Positions 1-8,805 are shown, counted from the stretch's first letter. The stretch: DNA of 64,000 nucleotides from Leptolyngbyaceae cyanobacterium JSC-12 (GCA_000309945.1 CM001633.1:3188199-3252198); one strand, 5' to 3'. Numbers and translations: made by a program. Notes: generated by a model not told the origin, from the letters alone.

Positions 1-581
1 TTTTAGCGGCAATGCTGTGACTGGAAATCCAATTACGCTTCGAGAAGGAGGAAATGTCTCTGAAACCATAATGTTATGTCGTGTAAAAAACCAAGAGTCC
101 AAATCTGCTGCCTCATCAGTAAACTGTCTGTTACATGACATGTGTGATGCTTACCTTAATCGAGGTTGGATAAACATGAAACACAAAAATCTCTTTCATT
201 AGCAAAACTCCTCTTGGCGCTTGTTTCATGTCCACTACCATAACCAAGCAATTTTCCACGTTTACGTGAAACTAATCAGTATCACCTACGCTTTGCAGAT
301 GCCGCCTGGCAAAATCAACAGTGCGATCGCTAAACTAGACGGGAACACTGCCAGGACTCAGCGCGAACATTCGCCTGATAGTTCAAATTTATTTAGCAAA
401 GATAATACTGTAGGTTCAGTGGGAGCACCTACGCTATCTGAACCGCTTCACGAAGTCTTTAAAATTTATGAACAAGGAAAATTTTTTCTTTTTCTCAGAT
501 GTTTTCAGGTTTTCATGCAAATCGAGCAGGGAAAATCCTGAAGGCCTTGGAATTGCCTTGTTTCTAAACGTCCCACGCTCC
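1..581. other. Gene-poor region, no supported gene
   Basis: Short open frames exist here (for example 17-202 and 221-541, plus strand), but their translations show no domain, no even amino-acid composition and no good ribosome binding site. One HIP1 octamer lies at 323-330. The region could hold the 3' remains of a gene that begins outside the window, because a plus-strand frame is already open at base 2 and runs to a stop near 202. I see nothing else I can support. Confidence 0.5.
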
Positions 582-896
582 TCACCCAATCTTTGTCAGA
601 GTTGCATTCCACATATCAGAGGGTGATGAATAATAGTCAATACATTCAACTCTATATTTTTCGACTATATTGTTTCGTTGAATATAGATAATGTGTTGGG
701 TGCGGACTCCTTTTCCTTGCCCAGTCATGTGATATTTCTCAGAGCCATCGGCGATAGCCTCAATTACAAAGTCCACTCCGTCGTGAAGCTGGGTATAGTC
801 ATGAACTTTGGCTTGTTCTCTAGCGCCAGCCCATTTGTAACTTGACCAGGCGAGTTGATCAGGGCGCATTACCTTACCGATGGAGCCATGAAGCAT
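582..896 (-). CDS. Hypothetical protein, 104 aa
   Basis: This is a minus-strand ORF starting at an ATG, with a weak AAGG about 11 bases upstream. The translation looks like real protein: it mixes charged, aromatic and hydrophobic residues and has short amphipathic stretches such as VDFVIEAIADGSEKYHM and TQHIIYIQRNNIVEKY, which would suit a small alpha/beta fold. I do not recognise the family, and no membrane segment or signal peptide is visible. It stands alone in a decayed region, with a toxin remnant in the same orientation about 550 bp away, so it may be a leftover accessory gene. It could also be a chance ORF. Confidence 0.4.
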   Translation of the reverse strand: MLHGSIGKVMRPDQLAWSSYKWAGAREQAKVHDYTQLHDGVDFVIEAIADGSEKYHMTGQGKGVRTQHIIYIQRNNIVEKYRVECIDYYSSPSDMWNATLTKIG

Positions 897-1439
897 GAAG
901 ATTATACCTTGCAGTTGTGTGGGTTGCTTATCGAGACTTGACTAATTAAAAGGACTCCGCCCTAAGAAAGACCAGCACTTTACAAAATGCACCCACGCTG
1001 GCTCTGTCGCTTCTATCGAAGGATGGAATCTTTACCTAATTGTTCCCAACTTTTCTGAATTCAACACCTGAACATTCAGACTTCTTAGCACTACTTTGTA
1101 TTCTTTAAAGCCGTCAAACAAACCGCAATAGTATCATCTTTCAACAGATGAAGTTGGTGTGAGCAGAGTATGCCAGTTTCTTGATTTTTTTGCAGCCGGA
1201 ACATAGATTAGGTGAAAACTAGGTCTCTCTTTAATAGGCTCTCTTTCCAGGTAACTTTCCTAAGTTTGCTACTCCTTTTAACAAATTGAGATGGATGAGA
1301 ACCCTGGAATTGTTCATCGCTTTAGAAGCTTAAAGTTGATGATAATGACTTTCAGTATAGATTTAAATCAATAATTGACTCTGATTGGAAGTTGGATAAA
1401 TGATATTTAGCTGGCTTTCTCTAAAAATGTCTTGGCTTG
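897..1439. other. Intergenic region without a recognisable gene
   Basis: Both strands are AT-rich and broken by stops. I found no tRNA, hairpin-plus-T-run terminator or long repeat. The right edge grades into the DUF3368 remnant, whose C-terminal frame stays open on the minus strand to about 1374. The region is best described as decayed accessory DNA upstream of psbD. Confidence 0.5.
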
Positions 1440-1682
1440 TGGTTTCCTCAGGTTCGTGAGCAACAACTAAAGCACATTGATATAGTTGAGGACTAACGCG
1501 AAAACTAGCTTGGTTTAAGGTATCTACGACAGGCTGAACTTAAGGGATCAGCTTCTTTGTTTGGCAACGAGCGGATTACCCAGAATGGGGATGATGGACA
1601 GTCCAATCCGAAAAGCTTCTTGGCGTCCCAGGTGTTCATCAGCGCCAAAGCTGCAGCATTCGTTTCCCTGGCATCAAGTCCT
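1440..1682 (-). pseudogene. Remnant of a DUF3368 (PIN-domain type) toxin gene
   Basis: Three minus-strand pieces in different frames together match the C-terminal half of DUF3368 proteins, VapC-like PIN-domain toxins. Piece 1 (about 1641-1682) reads GLDARETNAAALAL, like the usual LDxGExxAxxLA segment. Piece 2 (about 1550-1645) reads DEHLGRQEAFRIGLSIIPIL and then VAKQRS, like the DERLGRQEARRLGL segment, and ends at a stop. Piece 3 (about 1440-1545) reads LIP, a stop, VQPVVDTLNQA and FRVSPQLYQ, the typical C-terminus. At least one frameshift with loss of about ten codons, a second frame change and an in-frame stop rule out a working product. The N-terminal half and any UPF0175-type antitoxin are absent; psbD begins where they would lie. 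The family assignment is from memory of the motif. Confidence 0.75.
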
Positions 1683-1710
1683 CATTTATTCCTGAGAGAT
1701 ACGTATCAGT

Positions 1711-1738
1711 TTGTAAAATTTCTGATTTCTCCTATGAT
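1711..1738 (+). promoter_or_regulatory. Candidate psbD promoter
   Basis: TTGTAA (1711-1716) and TATGAT (1733-1738) are separated by 16 bases, a reasonable sigma-70-type pair, with 65 bases left to the psbD ATG. The leader then carries GAGGG about 9 bases before the start codon. The promoter sits on the edge of the toxin remnant. It is predicted by eye only. Confidence 0.4.
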
Positions 1739-1803
1739 GTAATACATAAAACTCTTTTCTCTAGAGAACCTGCAATTTTAGTAACACTAGAGGGTTTGAA
1801 TCC

Positions 1804-2862
1804 ATGACCATAGCAGTCGGACGCGCGCCAGCAAGCCGAGGATGGTTCGACGTCCTCGACGACTGGCTGAAGCGAGATCGATTCGTCTTCATCGGATGGT
1901 CTGGTCTTCTGTTATTCCCCTGCGCCTTCCTGGCGATTGGGGGGTGGATGACCGGCACCACCTTTGTATCCTCCTGGTACACCCACGGCCTAGCCTCCTC
2001 CTATCTAGAAGGGTGCAACTTTTTGACCGTGGCAGTATCAACCCCAGCAGATAGCCTGGGACACTCATTATTGTTCTTGTGGGGGCCTGAAGCGCAAGGC
2101 GACTTCACCCGCTGGTGCCAACTCGGCGGCTTGTGGACATTTGTAGCGCTACACGGCGCCTTCGGACTGATCGGGTTTTGCCTGCGTCAGATAGAGATTG
2201 CGCGGTTAGTGGGCATCCGCCCCTACAACGCGATTGCCTTTACCGGGCCCATCGCCGTCTTCGTCAGCGTCTTCTTGATGTACCCTTTGGGACAGTCGAG
2301 TTGGTTTTTCGCCCCGAGCTTTGGAGTGGCAGGCATCTTCCGCTTCATCCTGTTTGTGCAAGGGTTTCACAACTTCACCCTCAACCCGTTCCACATGATG
2401 GGGGTTGCTGGGATTTTGGGAGGAGCCTTGTTGTGTGCGATTCACGGTGCCACCGTTGAGAACACCCTGTTCGAGGATGGGGACTCTGCCAACACCTTCA
2501 AAGCCTTTTCGCCGACCCAGTCAGAAGAGACCTACTCCATGGTGACGGCAAACCGATTCTGGTCGCAGATATTCGGGATTGCGTTTTCCAACAAGCGCTG
2601 GCTGCACTTTTTCATGTTGTTTGTGCCAGTCACAGGGCTATGGATGGCATCGGTAGGGATAGTGGGATTAGCGCTCAACTTGCGGGCGTATGACTTTGTG
2701 TCGCAAGAGTTGCGAGCGGCTGAAGACCCTGAGTTTGAGACCTTTTACACCAAGAACATTCTGCTGAATGAGGGCATCCGTGCCTGGATGGCTCCTCAAG
2801 ACCAGCCTCACGAAAACTTTGTCTTCCCTGAGGAGGTACTCCCCCGTGGTAACGCTCTCTAG
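1804..2862 (+). CDS. psbD: Photosystem II reaction centre protein D2 (atypical variant)
   Basis: D2 forms the photosystem II reaction centre with D1 in the thylakoid membrane. It carries TyrD, one P680 chlorophyll, QA and part of the iron site. The length, 352 aa, is exactly normal. Key residues are at standard numbers: Y160 (TyrD), H189, H197 (chlorophyll ligand), H117, Q129, H214 and H268 (iron/QA), W253 (QA). The odd points are F191 where D2 normally has Trp, C126 for Met, I130 for Phe and F42 for Tyr. The codon for F191 is TTC, two changes from TGG, so a single sequencing error does not explain it. In the first 60 codons 42 end in G or C, more than in psbC. The start ATG has GAGGG upstream. 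The stop overlaps the psbC start by 17 bp, the classic psbDC arrangement. It could be a specialised D2 paralogue. Confidence 0.97.
   Translation: MTIAVGRAPASRGWFDVLDDWLKRDRFVFIGWSGLLLFPCAFLAIGGWMTGTTFVSSWYTHGLASSYLEGCNFLTVAVSTPADSLGHSLLFLWGPEAQGDFTRWCQLGGLWTFVALHGAFGLIGFCLRQIEIARLVGIRPYNAIAFTGPIAVFVSVFLMYPLGQSSWFFAPSFGVAGIFRFILFVQGFHNFTLNPFHMMGVAGILGGALLCAIHGATVENTLFEDGDSANTFKAFSPTQSEETYSMVTANRFWSQIFGIAFSNKRWLHFFMLFVPVTGLWMASVGIVGLALNLRAYDFVSQELRAAEDPEFETFYTKNILLNEGIRAWMAPQDQPHENFVFPEEVLPRGNAL
2831..2848 (+). promoter_or_regulatory. Ribosome binding site that sets the psbC GTG start
   Basis: AGGAGG at 2831-2836 lies inside psbD, 9 bases before GTG at 2846-2848. Translation from this GTG gives [12 protein letters not shown], which matches the usual CP43 N-terminus. 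The longer in-frame ATG at 2768 would add 26 residues that do not belong to CP43, so GTG is chosen. Confidence 0.85.
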
Positions 2863-4234
2863 TAATTCGATGGTTGCGGGTGCTGGTCGCGACCAGGAAT
2901 CCTCCGGGTTTGCCTGGTGGGCTGGTAACGCTCGCTTGATCAACTTGTCTGGTAAGCTGCTAGGCGCTCATGTTGCTCATGCTGGTTTGATTGTTTTCTG
3001 GGCTGGGGCAATGACTCTGTTTGAGACTGCCCACTTCATCCCTGAAAAGCCAATGTATGAGCAAGGGCTGATCCTCTTACCCCACATTGCAACTCTTGGT
3101 TGGGGTGTTGGTCCTGGCGGCGAAGTAGTAGACACCTTCCCCTTCTTTGTTGTGGGTGTTCTTCACTTGATTTCCTCAGCCGTTCTGGGGTTTGGTGGTA
3201 TCTACCATGCTCTTCGCGGTCCCGAAGTGTTGGAAGACTATTCCAACTTCTTCGGTTACGACTGGAAAGATAAGAACCAGATGACCAACATCATTGGTTA
3301 TCACTTGATCCTGTTAGGATTAGGTGCATTTTTGCTGGTGATTAAAGCCATGTTCTTAGGTGGTGTTTACGATACATGGGCACCAGGCGGCGGTGACGTT
3401 CGTGTCATTACCAATCCAACGTTGAATCCTGCGACAATTTTTGGCTATCTGCTGAAGTCTCCTTTTGGTGGAGATGGCTGGATTGTCAGCGTTGACAACA
3501 TGGAAGATGTGATCGGTGGTCACATTTGGGTTGGTCTGATTTGTATCTTCGGCGGTGTTTGGCATATTCTGACCAAGCCTTTTGGTTGGGCGCGTCGGGC
3601 TTTCATCTGGTCTGGAGAAGCTTATCTTTCTTACAGCTTAGGTGCGCTGTCTTTGATGGGCTTCATTGCTTCCACAATGGTTTGGTACAACAACACTGTT
3701 TATCCCAGCGAATTCTATGGTCCTACTGGACCTGAAGCCTCTCAGGCTCAAGCTTTGACTTTCCTGATTCGTGACCAACGGTTAGGTGCAAACGTCGGTT
3801 CTGCTCAAGGTCCTACAGGTCTGGGTAAATACCTGATGCGCTCTCCGACTGGTGAAATCATCTTCGGTGGTGAAACTATGCGCTTCTGGGATTTCCGCGG
3901 TCCCTGGTTGGAGCCTCTGCGCGGACCCAACGGTCTTGATTTGAACAAAATTAAGAATGACATTCAACCTTGGCAAGCTCGCCGCGCGGCTGAATACATG
4001 ACTCATGCTCCTCTGGGTTCTCTGAACTCTGTGGGAGGCGTGGCGACGGAGATTAACTCCTTTAACTATGTGTCTCCTCGTGCTTGGTTAGCAACCTCCC
4101 ACTTTGTTCTGGGCTTCTTCTTCCTGGTTGGTCACCTTTGGCATGCTGGTCGTGCTCGTGCAGCAGCAGCAGGCTTTGAAAAGGGGATTGATCGTGAGTC
4201 TGAACCTGTACTATCTATGCCTAACCTTGACTAA
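2846..4234 (+). CDS. psbC: Photosystem II CP43 core antenna protein
   Basis: CP43 binds chlorophyll a around the reaction centre, and its large lumenal loop helps ligate the Mn4CaO5 cluster. The 462-aa product carries the expected six membrane helices and the very conserved stretches [35 protein letters not shown] and [17 protein letters not shown]. The last holds the Glu and Arg near the oxygen-evolving centre. The C-terminus NFVLGFFFL-type helix and [17 protein letters not shown] are normal. The start is a GTG inside psbD with a strong internal ribosome binding site, so translation is probably coupled. Nothing here resembles an altered pigment-binding paralogue. A terminator follows. Confidence 0.97.
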   Translation: MVTLSSNSMVAGAGRDQESSGFAWWAGNARLINLSGKLLGAHVAHAGLIVFWAGAMTLFETAHFIPEKPMYEQGLILLPHIATLGWGVGPGGEVVDTFPFFVVGVLHLISSAVLGFGGIYHALRGPEVLEDYSNFFGYDWKDKNQMTNIIGYHLILLGLGAFLLVIKAMFLGGVYDTWAPGGGDVRVITNPTLNPATIFGYLLKSPFGGDGWIVSVDNMEDVIGGHIWVGLICIFGGVWHILTKPFGWARRAFIWSGEAYLSYSLGALSLMGFIASTMVWYNNTVYPSEFYGPTGPEASQAQALTFLIRDQRLGANVGSAQGPTGLGKYLMRSPTGEIIFGGETMRFWDFRGPWLEPLRGPNGLDLNKIKNDIQPWQARRAAEYMTHAPLGSLNSVGGVATEINSFNYVSPRAWLATSHFVLGFFFLVGHLWHAGRARAAAAGFEKGIDRESEPVLSMPNLD

Positions 4235-4265
4235 TCACTTTAGTCTGGATTTAGTTGGATAGTTA

Positions 4266-4300
4266 AAAGGCTCCTGCTTGAGTGCGGGAGCCTTTCTAAT
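4266..4300 (+). terminator. Intrinsic terminator of psbDC
   Basis: AAAGGCTCC (4266-4274) pairs with GGAGCCTTT (4287-4295) around a 12-base loop, followed by a short T-rich tract. It lies 32 bases after the psbC stop, on the expected strand. Confidence 0.7.
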
Positions 4301-4578
4301 TTCTTGGAGAAGATTGATAGCTTTGGTTAGAATGCTTAGGACAAGCACTGCTATCTCAACCATGAGTCTAGCAAGGCTGACTGACAGCCATTGCTCTATC
4401 AACGCTTGCAACGGCTGTATCAGAGACAAAAAATTCTCGCTCGATGGAATCGTCGGAATTCTATTCAAAAGTTCTTCATTGAGTGTTGTGTTTCTTGGTT
4501 AGGGGCGGCTATCCGATAAAATCAAGACTGAACAGGGGAGGTTGCCCTTAAGATTATTTTGATAAACTCGGTAGTTTT

Positions 4579-5145
4579 ATGACTGCACAGATAGCAAACA
4601 CAGAGCAAAACGTATTGCGTCAGACAATTATCGGTTCTCGTCGGTTAAGCAACTATTGGTGGGCAGTAGTGGTTACAGTTGGTGCAACTGGATTTCTGCT
4701 GGCTGCGATTTCTAGTTATCTAAAGATTAATTTGCTGCCTTTCTCTGACCCAACGAAGCTGGTGTTTATCCCTCAAGGGGTTGCCATGGGTTTTTATGGG
4801 TTTGCTGGAATACTCTTTAGCTTTTATCTCTGGTTGACGATCTTCCTGGATGTGGGAGGTGGCTATAACGAGTTCAATAAGGAAACTGGGGTGGTTAAAG
4901 TTTTTCGTTGGGGGTTTCCAGGCAAGAACCGCCGCATTGAAGTTGACTGCAAAACTGAGGATGTTCAAGCCGTTCGGGTTGAGATTCGAGAGGGTTTGAA
5001 CCCTAAGCGAGCTTTGTATCTTCGTGTCAAAGGAAGGCGGGATGTGCCGCTAACGCGGGTTGGGCAGCCGATCGCGCTTTCAACCTTAGAAAATCAAGGG
5101 GCAGAGCTGGCTCGTTTCCTGGGGGTGCCTTTGGAAGGATTGTAG
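4579..5145 (+). CDS. ycf4: Photosystem I assembly protein Ycf4
   Basis: Ycf4 is a thylakoid scaffold protein that helps assemble photosystem I. The 188-aa product has the family layout: a short cytosolic N-terminus with the SRRLSNYWWA motif, two membrane helices (roughly residues 25-45 and 65-90, the second in VAMGFYGFAGILFSFYLWL) and a soluble domain with GGYNEFNKETG, RWGFPGKNRRIE and the late LALYLRVKGRRDVPLTR-like stretch. The C-terminus AELARFLGVPLEGL is typical. It follows psbDC, a frequent cyanobacterial order, but has its own 280-bp upstream region after the psbC terminator, so it is probably transcribed separately. Confidence 0.95.
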   Translation: MTAQIANTEQNVLRQTIIGSRRLSNYWWAVVVTVGATGFLLAAISSYLKINLLPFSDPTKLVFIPQGVAMGFYGFAGILFSFYLWLTIFLDVGGGYNEFNKETGVVKVFRWGFPGKNRRIEVDCKTEDVQAVRVEIREGLNPKRALYLRVKGRRDVPLTRVGQPIALSTLENQGAELARFLGVPLEGL

Positions 5146-5198
5146 TACTTGGAGCTATTCGTTCTAATATTGAAAATCTGGGAAAGTTCAGGATTTGG

Positions 5199-5960
5199 AT
5201 GAGTAAAACCATGCGAAATCTTTTGAAGCGTTGGGTCGCGATCGTGATAGTGACAAGTGCATTATTTGTCAGCGGTTGTTTCCCACAAACTTCAGCATCT
5301 TCTTCTGCAAGCCCCACCCCAGCAGAACAAGCAACCCCAGTCACCGTTGCCAGTGCCGAACCTGCTAATCTGCCAAAGTTAAATGGCAAAGCTACTGTAG
5401 AAATGGTGGTTAGAGGCGAAACTATCACTATGGAGATTGATGGAACCAACGCCCCTGTTACGGCTGGGAATTTCGTTGATCTGGTGCAGCGGGGAGTGTA
5501 TGACGGGCTGGTGTTCCACCGTGTAGTGCGAGAGCCTCAACCCTTTGTGGTGCAAGGAGGTGACCCTCAAAGCAAAGACATGAACTTCCCAGCAGAACGG
5601 TTAGGGACTGGAAGCTTCATTGATCCAGCGACCTCCAGACCGCGCTATGTTCCCTTAGAGATCAAACCACAGGGAGCGGATAAGCCACTCTATCACCAAA
5701 CGTTTGAAGCAGCGGGAATTTCCACAAAGCCGAAACTGCAACATACTCGTGGGGCTGTGGCAATGGCGCGCTCCTCCTTGCCCGATTCAGCTTCTTCCCA
5801 GTTCTATATTGCGTTGACTGATTTGAGCTTTTTGGATGGAAACTATGCTGTCTTCGGTTACGTAACCCAGGGCATGGAAACGGTTGACAAGATCCAGCAG
5901 GGCGATCGCATCGAATCCATCCGCCTTGTCAAAGGTGGTGAAAGTTTGAAGAAAGCATAG
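5199..5960 (+). CDS. Cyclophilin-type peptidyl-prolyl isomerase, lipoprotein
   Basis: This 253-aa protein should catalyse cis-trans isomerisation of X-Pro bonds in exported proteins. Residues 1-27 form a lipoprotein signal peptide: a basic start, a hydrophobic core and the lipobox LFVSGC, with Cys27 as lipidation site. A Ser/Ala/Pro-rich linker follows to about residue 65. The cyclophilin domain (about 68-250) has FHRVV, VVQGGDP, a run of SSLPDSASSQFYIAL and FGYVTQGMETVDKIQ. Compared with single-domain cyclophilins there is an insertion between the GGDP and MARSS motifs, common in cyanobacterial homologues. A second ATG twelve bases in (MRNLLKRW) is a possible alternative start. A hairpin follows the gene. 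Confidence 0.9.
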   Translation: MSKTMRNLLKRWVAIVIVTSALFVSGCFPQTSASSSASPTPAEQATPVTVASAEPANLPKLNGKATVEMVVRGETITMEIDGTNAPVTAGNFVDLVQRGVYDGLVFHRVVREPQPFVVQGGDPQSKDMNFPAERLGTGSFIDPATSRPRYVPLEIKPQGADKPLYHQTFEAAGISTKPKLQHTRGAVAMARSSLPDSASSQFYIALTDLSFLDGNYAVFGYVTQGMETVDKIQQGDRIESIRLVKGGESLKKA

Positions 5961-5994
5961 AGAAGGCAGAGGTTCAGCAGATTCAGCCGATGGG

Positions 5995-6032
5995 AGAAGA
6001 GGTTAGAGCGCAGCGTCTATCCTCTTCTTTAG
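5995..6032 (+). terminator. Probable intrinsic terminator after the cyclophilin gene
   Basis: AGAAGAGG (5995-6002) pairs with CCTCTTCT (6021-6028), and the inner bases TAGAGCG and CGTCTA extend the stem with mismatches. A short TTT follows. It lies between the cyclophilin stop and the next start at 6042, so it may also affect the leader of the next gene. Confidence 0.5.
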
Positions 6033-6041
6033 AGTAATAGT

Positions 6042-7256
6042 ATGAATGTGGTTGTTACAGGGATTGGTTTAATTTCAGCGTTGGGATCGTTAGAAACGAC
6101 CTGGAAGCAACTGTTAGCAGGGATTTCTGGCATCCAACAGCATCAACCCTTTGCGGAATTAGAACCAAAGCCGCTGGGACTGATTGGCAAACACCCTGCT
6201 CAATTGCAAGAACTTGTGAGACGGTCAGTGCTGGATGCGATCGCTGATGCTGGTTTGTCCCTTCCATTGCCCGATTGCGGAGTTGTGATTGGCTCCAGTC
6301 GAGGAAATCAAGCCCAGTGGGAAGAGTTGGTACGCAGCAGGAGTTTTTCTCATCCCCATTCCTTAATGTCTATTCCCTTTTTAGACACCCTGCCTCATAC
6401 TGCAGCAATCACAACTGCTCATTTAATTTGCACTGCAGCCGCTGTGCGATCGCCCATGGCTGCCTGTGCAACCGGGCTATGGGCAATTGCACAAGGCTAT
6501 GAACTAGTGCGATCCGGAGAATATGAGCGGGTGATTGCAGGGGCTGTGGAAGCACCAATTACTCCATTGACGATTGCAGGCTTTGACCAAATGGGCGCAT
6601 TAGCCAAAACAGGCGCTTATCCATTTGACTGCGATCGCGAAGGTCTGGTGTTAGGTGAAGGAGGAGCAGTTTTTGTGTTGGAAAGTGAACCAGTTGCCAA
6701 AAGCCGATGCGCCAAAGTTTATGGCTACATTAAAGGATTTGGGTTGACCGCCGATGGTTATCATGTCAGTGCTCCAGAACCCAGCAACCGTCCCGCTATC
6801 ACGGCGATTACTCAATGCTTGCAACGGAGTGGACTTGAAGCTCAGAACATTGACTATATTCATGCTCATGGAACTGCAACACAGTTGAATGATCATAATG
6901 AAGCACAACTTATCCAGCAGTTATTTCCAGATAGTGTACCAATCAGTTCTACCAAAGGAGCCACAGGACACGCGATTGGGGCATCGGGGGCTTTAGGCGC
7001 TGCTTTTTGCCTGTTAGCTCTCAAACACCAACTTCTCCCCCCCAATCTTGGGCTACGACGAACAGATTTGGGTCTGAATCTTGTTCTTTCTGCTCGTCCT
7101 GCAGTTGTTCACAATACGCTTTGCCTCAGTTTTGGGTTTGGTGGACAAAATGCCGCGATCGCCTTCACTAGGGCGAAGTTGGCGATTGAGGACTGGGCTG
7201 TGGCAACTCCGGTGGGGGTTGATTTGGTACAGTCTGAAGTGGTTGATTTGTGGTAG
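6042..7256 (+). CDS. Beta-ketoacyl-ACP synthase (FabF/KAS II-like)
   Basis: This is a decarboxylating condensing enzyme of the thiolase fold, acting on acyl- and malonyl-ACP in the cytosol. The catalytic triad is visible: Cys142 in AACATGLWA, His276 in HAHGTAT and His310 in STKGATGHAIGASG, with Lys305. The C-terminal SFGFGGQNAAIAF motif is normal. It is somewhat divergent from housekeeping FabF, so it may be a second paralogue serving a special fatty acid or lipid-like product. After the family's normal end there is an extra tail of about 28 residues (from AKLAIEDW), and this tail lies over the 3' end of the convergent gene at 7168-8439 by 89 bp. A lost stop codon would explain that. Confidence 0.88.
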   Translation: MNVVVTGIGLISALGSLETTWKQLLAGISGIQQHQPFAELEPKPLGLIGKHPAQLQELVRRSVLDAIADAGLSLPLPDCGVVIGSSRGNQAQWEELVRSRSFSHPHSLMSIPFLDTLPHTAAITTAHLICTAAAVRSPMAACATGLWAIAQGYELVRSGEYERVIAGAVEAPITPLTIAGFDQMGALAKTGAYPFDCDREGLVLGEGGAVFVLESEPVAKSRCAKVYGYIKGFGLTADGYHVSAPEPSNRPAITAITQCLQRSGLEAQNIDYIHAHGTATQLNDHNEAQLIQQLFPDSVPISSTKGATGHAIGASGALGAAFCLLALKHQLLPPNLGLRRTDLGLNLVLSARPAVVHNTLCLSFGFGGQNAAIAFTRAKLAIEDWAVATPVGVDLVQSEVVDLW

Positions 7257-8439
7257 AAGTTATGGGTCGATTCAAATTGGGAGCCTGGAAGGGCTTGATC
7301 CATCCACGTAAGAAGTAATAGAGCGAATTGAGATATTCCTGGAGCGCCTGAGAACTGATATAGAAGGCTTCAGCAGTTGGCAGCACATCTGTAACTTGAA
7401 TTTCCCGCTCAACGAGGTCACGTCCTGTTGCGACCTGAGCCAGTCTCTGGGGTTGGGGAAGGGTGAAGAAGTCTGTAGGACGGGCAACAATCCGGCTTTC
7501 ATTGAATACTTCCCGAAACGTGAGGGCGGCTCGATTCATGTTGATTGCAGAAGCCACTAGCATAATCTGATTCCCAAAATTAACTTGCTGATTTTGGAGC
7601 AATGCTTTGACTCTTTCAGCACTATTGCGAATGTTGCCATTGTCATGATCAAGCAGAATCCTGTTTTCAGGAACGCCCAGATTTTGAGTCAGTAATCTTT
7701 GGATGTCTCGCGCCTCGGTAATATCTTCTCGAATTTCTCCCTCTTTCTGACGGCGATCGCTGCGGCGACCTGCACTGACTACAATCAACGGATTCGTCCC
7801 GCGGCGAGTTTCTTCCTGATAAAGTTGAGCAGCATAAAGAATGCGATCGCCATGTTCCGTTATTTGAACATGCAGATTACTAAGAACATCAAACTGATCG
7901 GGTGTAATTGCCCGCTCGACAGGGGGCGGATTCGGCGGCAGGGGGTTGACTCGTGGGCGCAACTGGGGACGGGTTGTTCCTCTTCCTAAAAGCACAATGA
8001 CTTGCCTGCTGCCCGCTTCAAGCGCAGGTACCGGAGCAATCAGTTCGATCGCTTCCATCTCCAATTCTTGCGCCAAAAAATAGGCAACCAGGGGAATGCT
8101 GCTGAACGCCAACAGAATTAGAACAGCAATAACAATCCGACGAGTCAGTTTGGCAACTTTGCCTGTGATCAGCAGAAATAGCAGGATTAAACCCAGTCCA
8201 AAAGGAGTCAGCGGAAACGATAATACTCGCCAGAGCAATTCCAACACGCTGCCTGGTTCGTCAATCCCCCCCCGGAAAAATGCCAGAATAATAACTGCCA
8301 GGAAGAGTAGCAAGACCAGCAGTCCTAAAAATTTGCGGTCTAAAACCTTGGATAGGAAATACCAGATGACTAAACCGACCACAATCCACAAGAGGATTTG
8401 GGTCAGTAACAGAAAGACATCCGTCAGAAGAAGAACCAT
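7168..8439 (-). CDS. YdcF/SanA-family (DUF218) membrane protein
   Basis: The 423-aa protein has an N-terminal block of membrane segments (about residues 5-125, at least three or four helices) followed by a DUF218 domain of the SanA/ElyC/YdcF type (about 150-350). Motifs include VIVLLGRGT, the basic SAGRRSDRRQKEG, LLDHDNGNIRNSAERV and VASAINMNRAALTFREV. The family is linked to envelope and peptidoglycan homeostasis in other bacteria; the substrate is unknown. The C-terminus is low-complexity and Pro/Gln/Ser-rich, and overlaps the convergent synthase gene by 89 bp. The ATG at 8439 gives a clean hydrophobic N-terminus. Confidence 0.8.
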   Translation of the reverse strand: MVLLLTDVFLLLTQILLWIVVGLVIWYFLSKVLDRKFLGLLVLLLFLAVIILAFFRGGIDEPGSVLELLWRVLSFPLTPFGLGLILLFLLITGKVAKLTRRIVIAVLILLAFSSIPLVAYFLAQELEMEAIELIAPVPALEAGSRQVIVLLGRGTTRPQLRPRVNPLPPNPPPVERAITPDQFDVLSNLHVQITEHGDRILYAAQLYQEETRRGTNPLIVVSAGRRSDRRQKEGEIREDITEARDIQRLLTQNLGVPENRILLDHDNGNIRNSAERVKALLQNQQVNFGNQIMLVASAINMNRAALTFREVFNESRIVARPTDFFTLPQPQRLAQVATGRDLVEREIQVTDVLPTAEAFYISSQALQEYLNSLYYFLRGWIKPFQAPNLNRPITSTTNQPLQTVPNQPPPELPQPSPQSPTSP

Positions 8440-8805
8440 GTTGAACTGCTTTTATCTGGAAAACTCCACACGTTTGGTTGTCATAATGCAACACCTAACA
8501 TTTTTGCACTGGGGCATCTTTACAAGAGGCAAACACTGAGATAGGGTATGCCCTTAATCATCGATAAAGCTTCTTACCTGCATCAGCTCATTCAAAACAA
8601 ATGTGGGTTCTCTAAAGTTTAGAACGCCTGTACGACTTAAAACAAAATTTACTGAAAGATTTGCATTTGTCAGCGTTGAAATTGTGCTTTGAAACTGAGA
8701 GCTACGTCATTTTAGACCAGCCAGACGAGTGCGATCGCTCCAGAGGACGTTTAATATGTAACGAAGTCTATACGAAATGACGAGTCCTGCATCCTGGTAA
8801 CTTGC
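8440..8805. other. Divergent intergenic region
   Basis: This stretch separates the YdcF-like gene (minus) and the antiporter gene (plus), so it should hold both promoters. One HIP1 octamer lies near 8731-8738. I saw no convincing promoter hexamer pair, hairpin or small ORF. Confidence 0.4.

Noticed and set aside
1842-2459. Overlapping frames inside psbD
   Set aside because: They are open only because psbD is GC-rich at third positions, and the translations are Arg/Pro-rich without domain features.
4235-4468. Minus-strand hydrophobic ORF between psbC and ycf4 (77 aa)
   Set aside because: It runs through the psbC terminator on the opposite strand, and its composition is explained by AT-rich sequence. 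No start signal or known motif was found.
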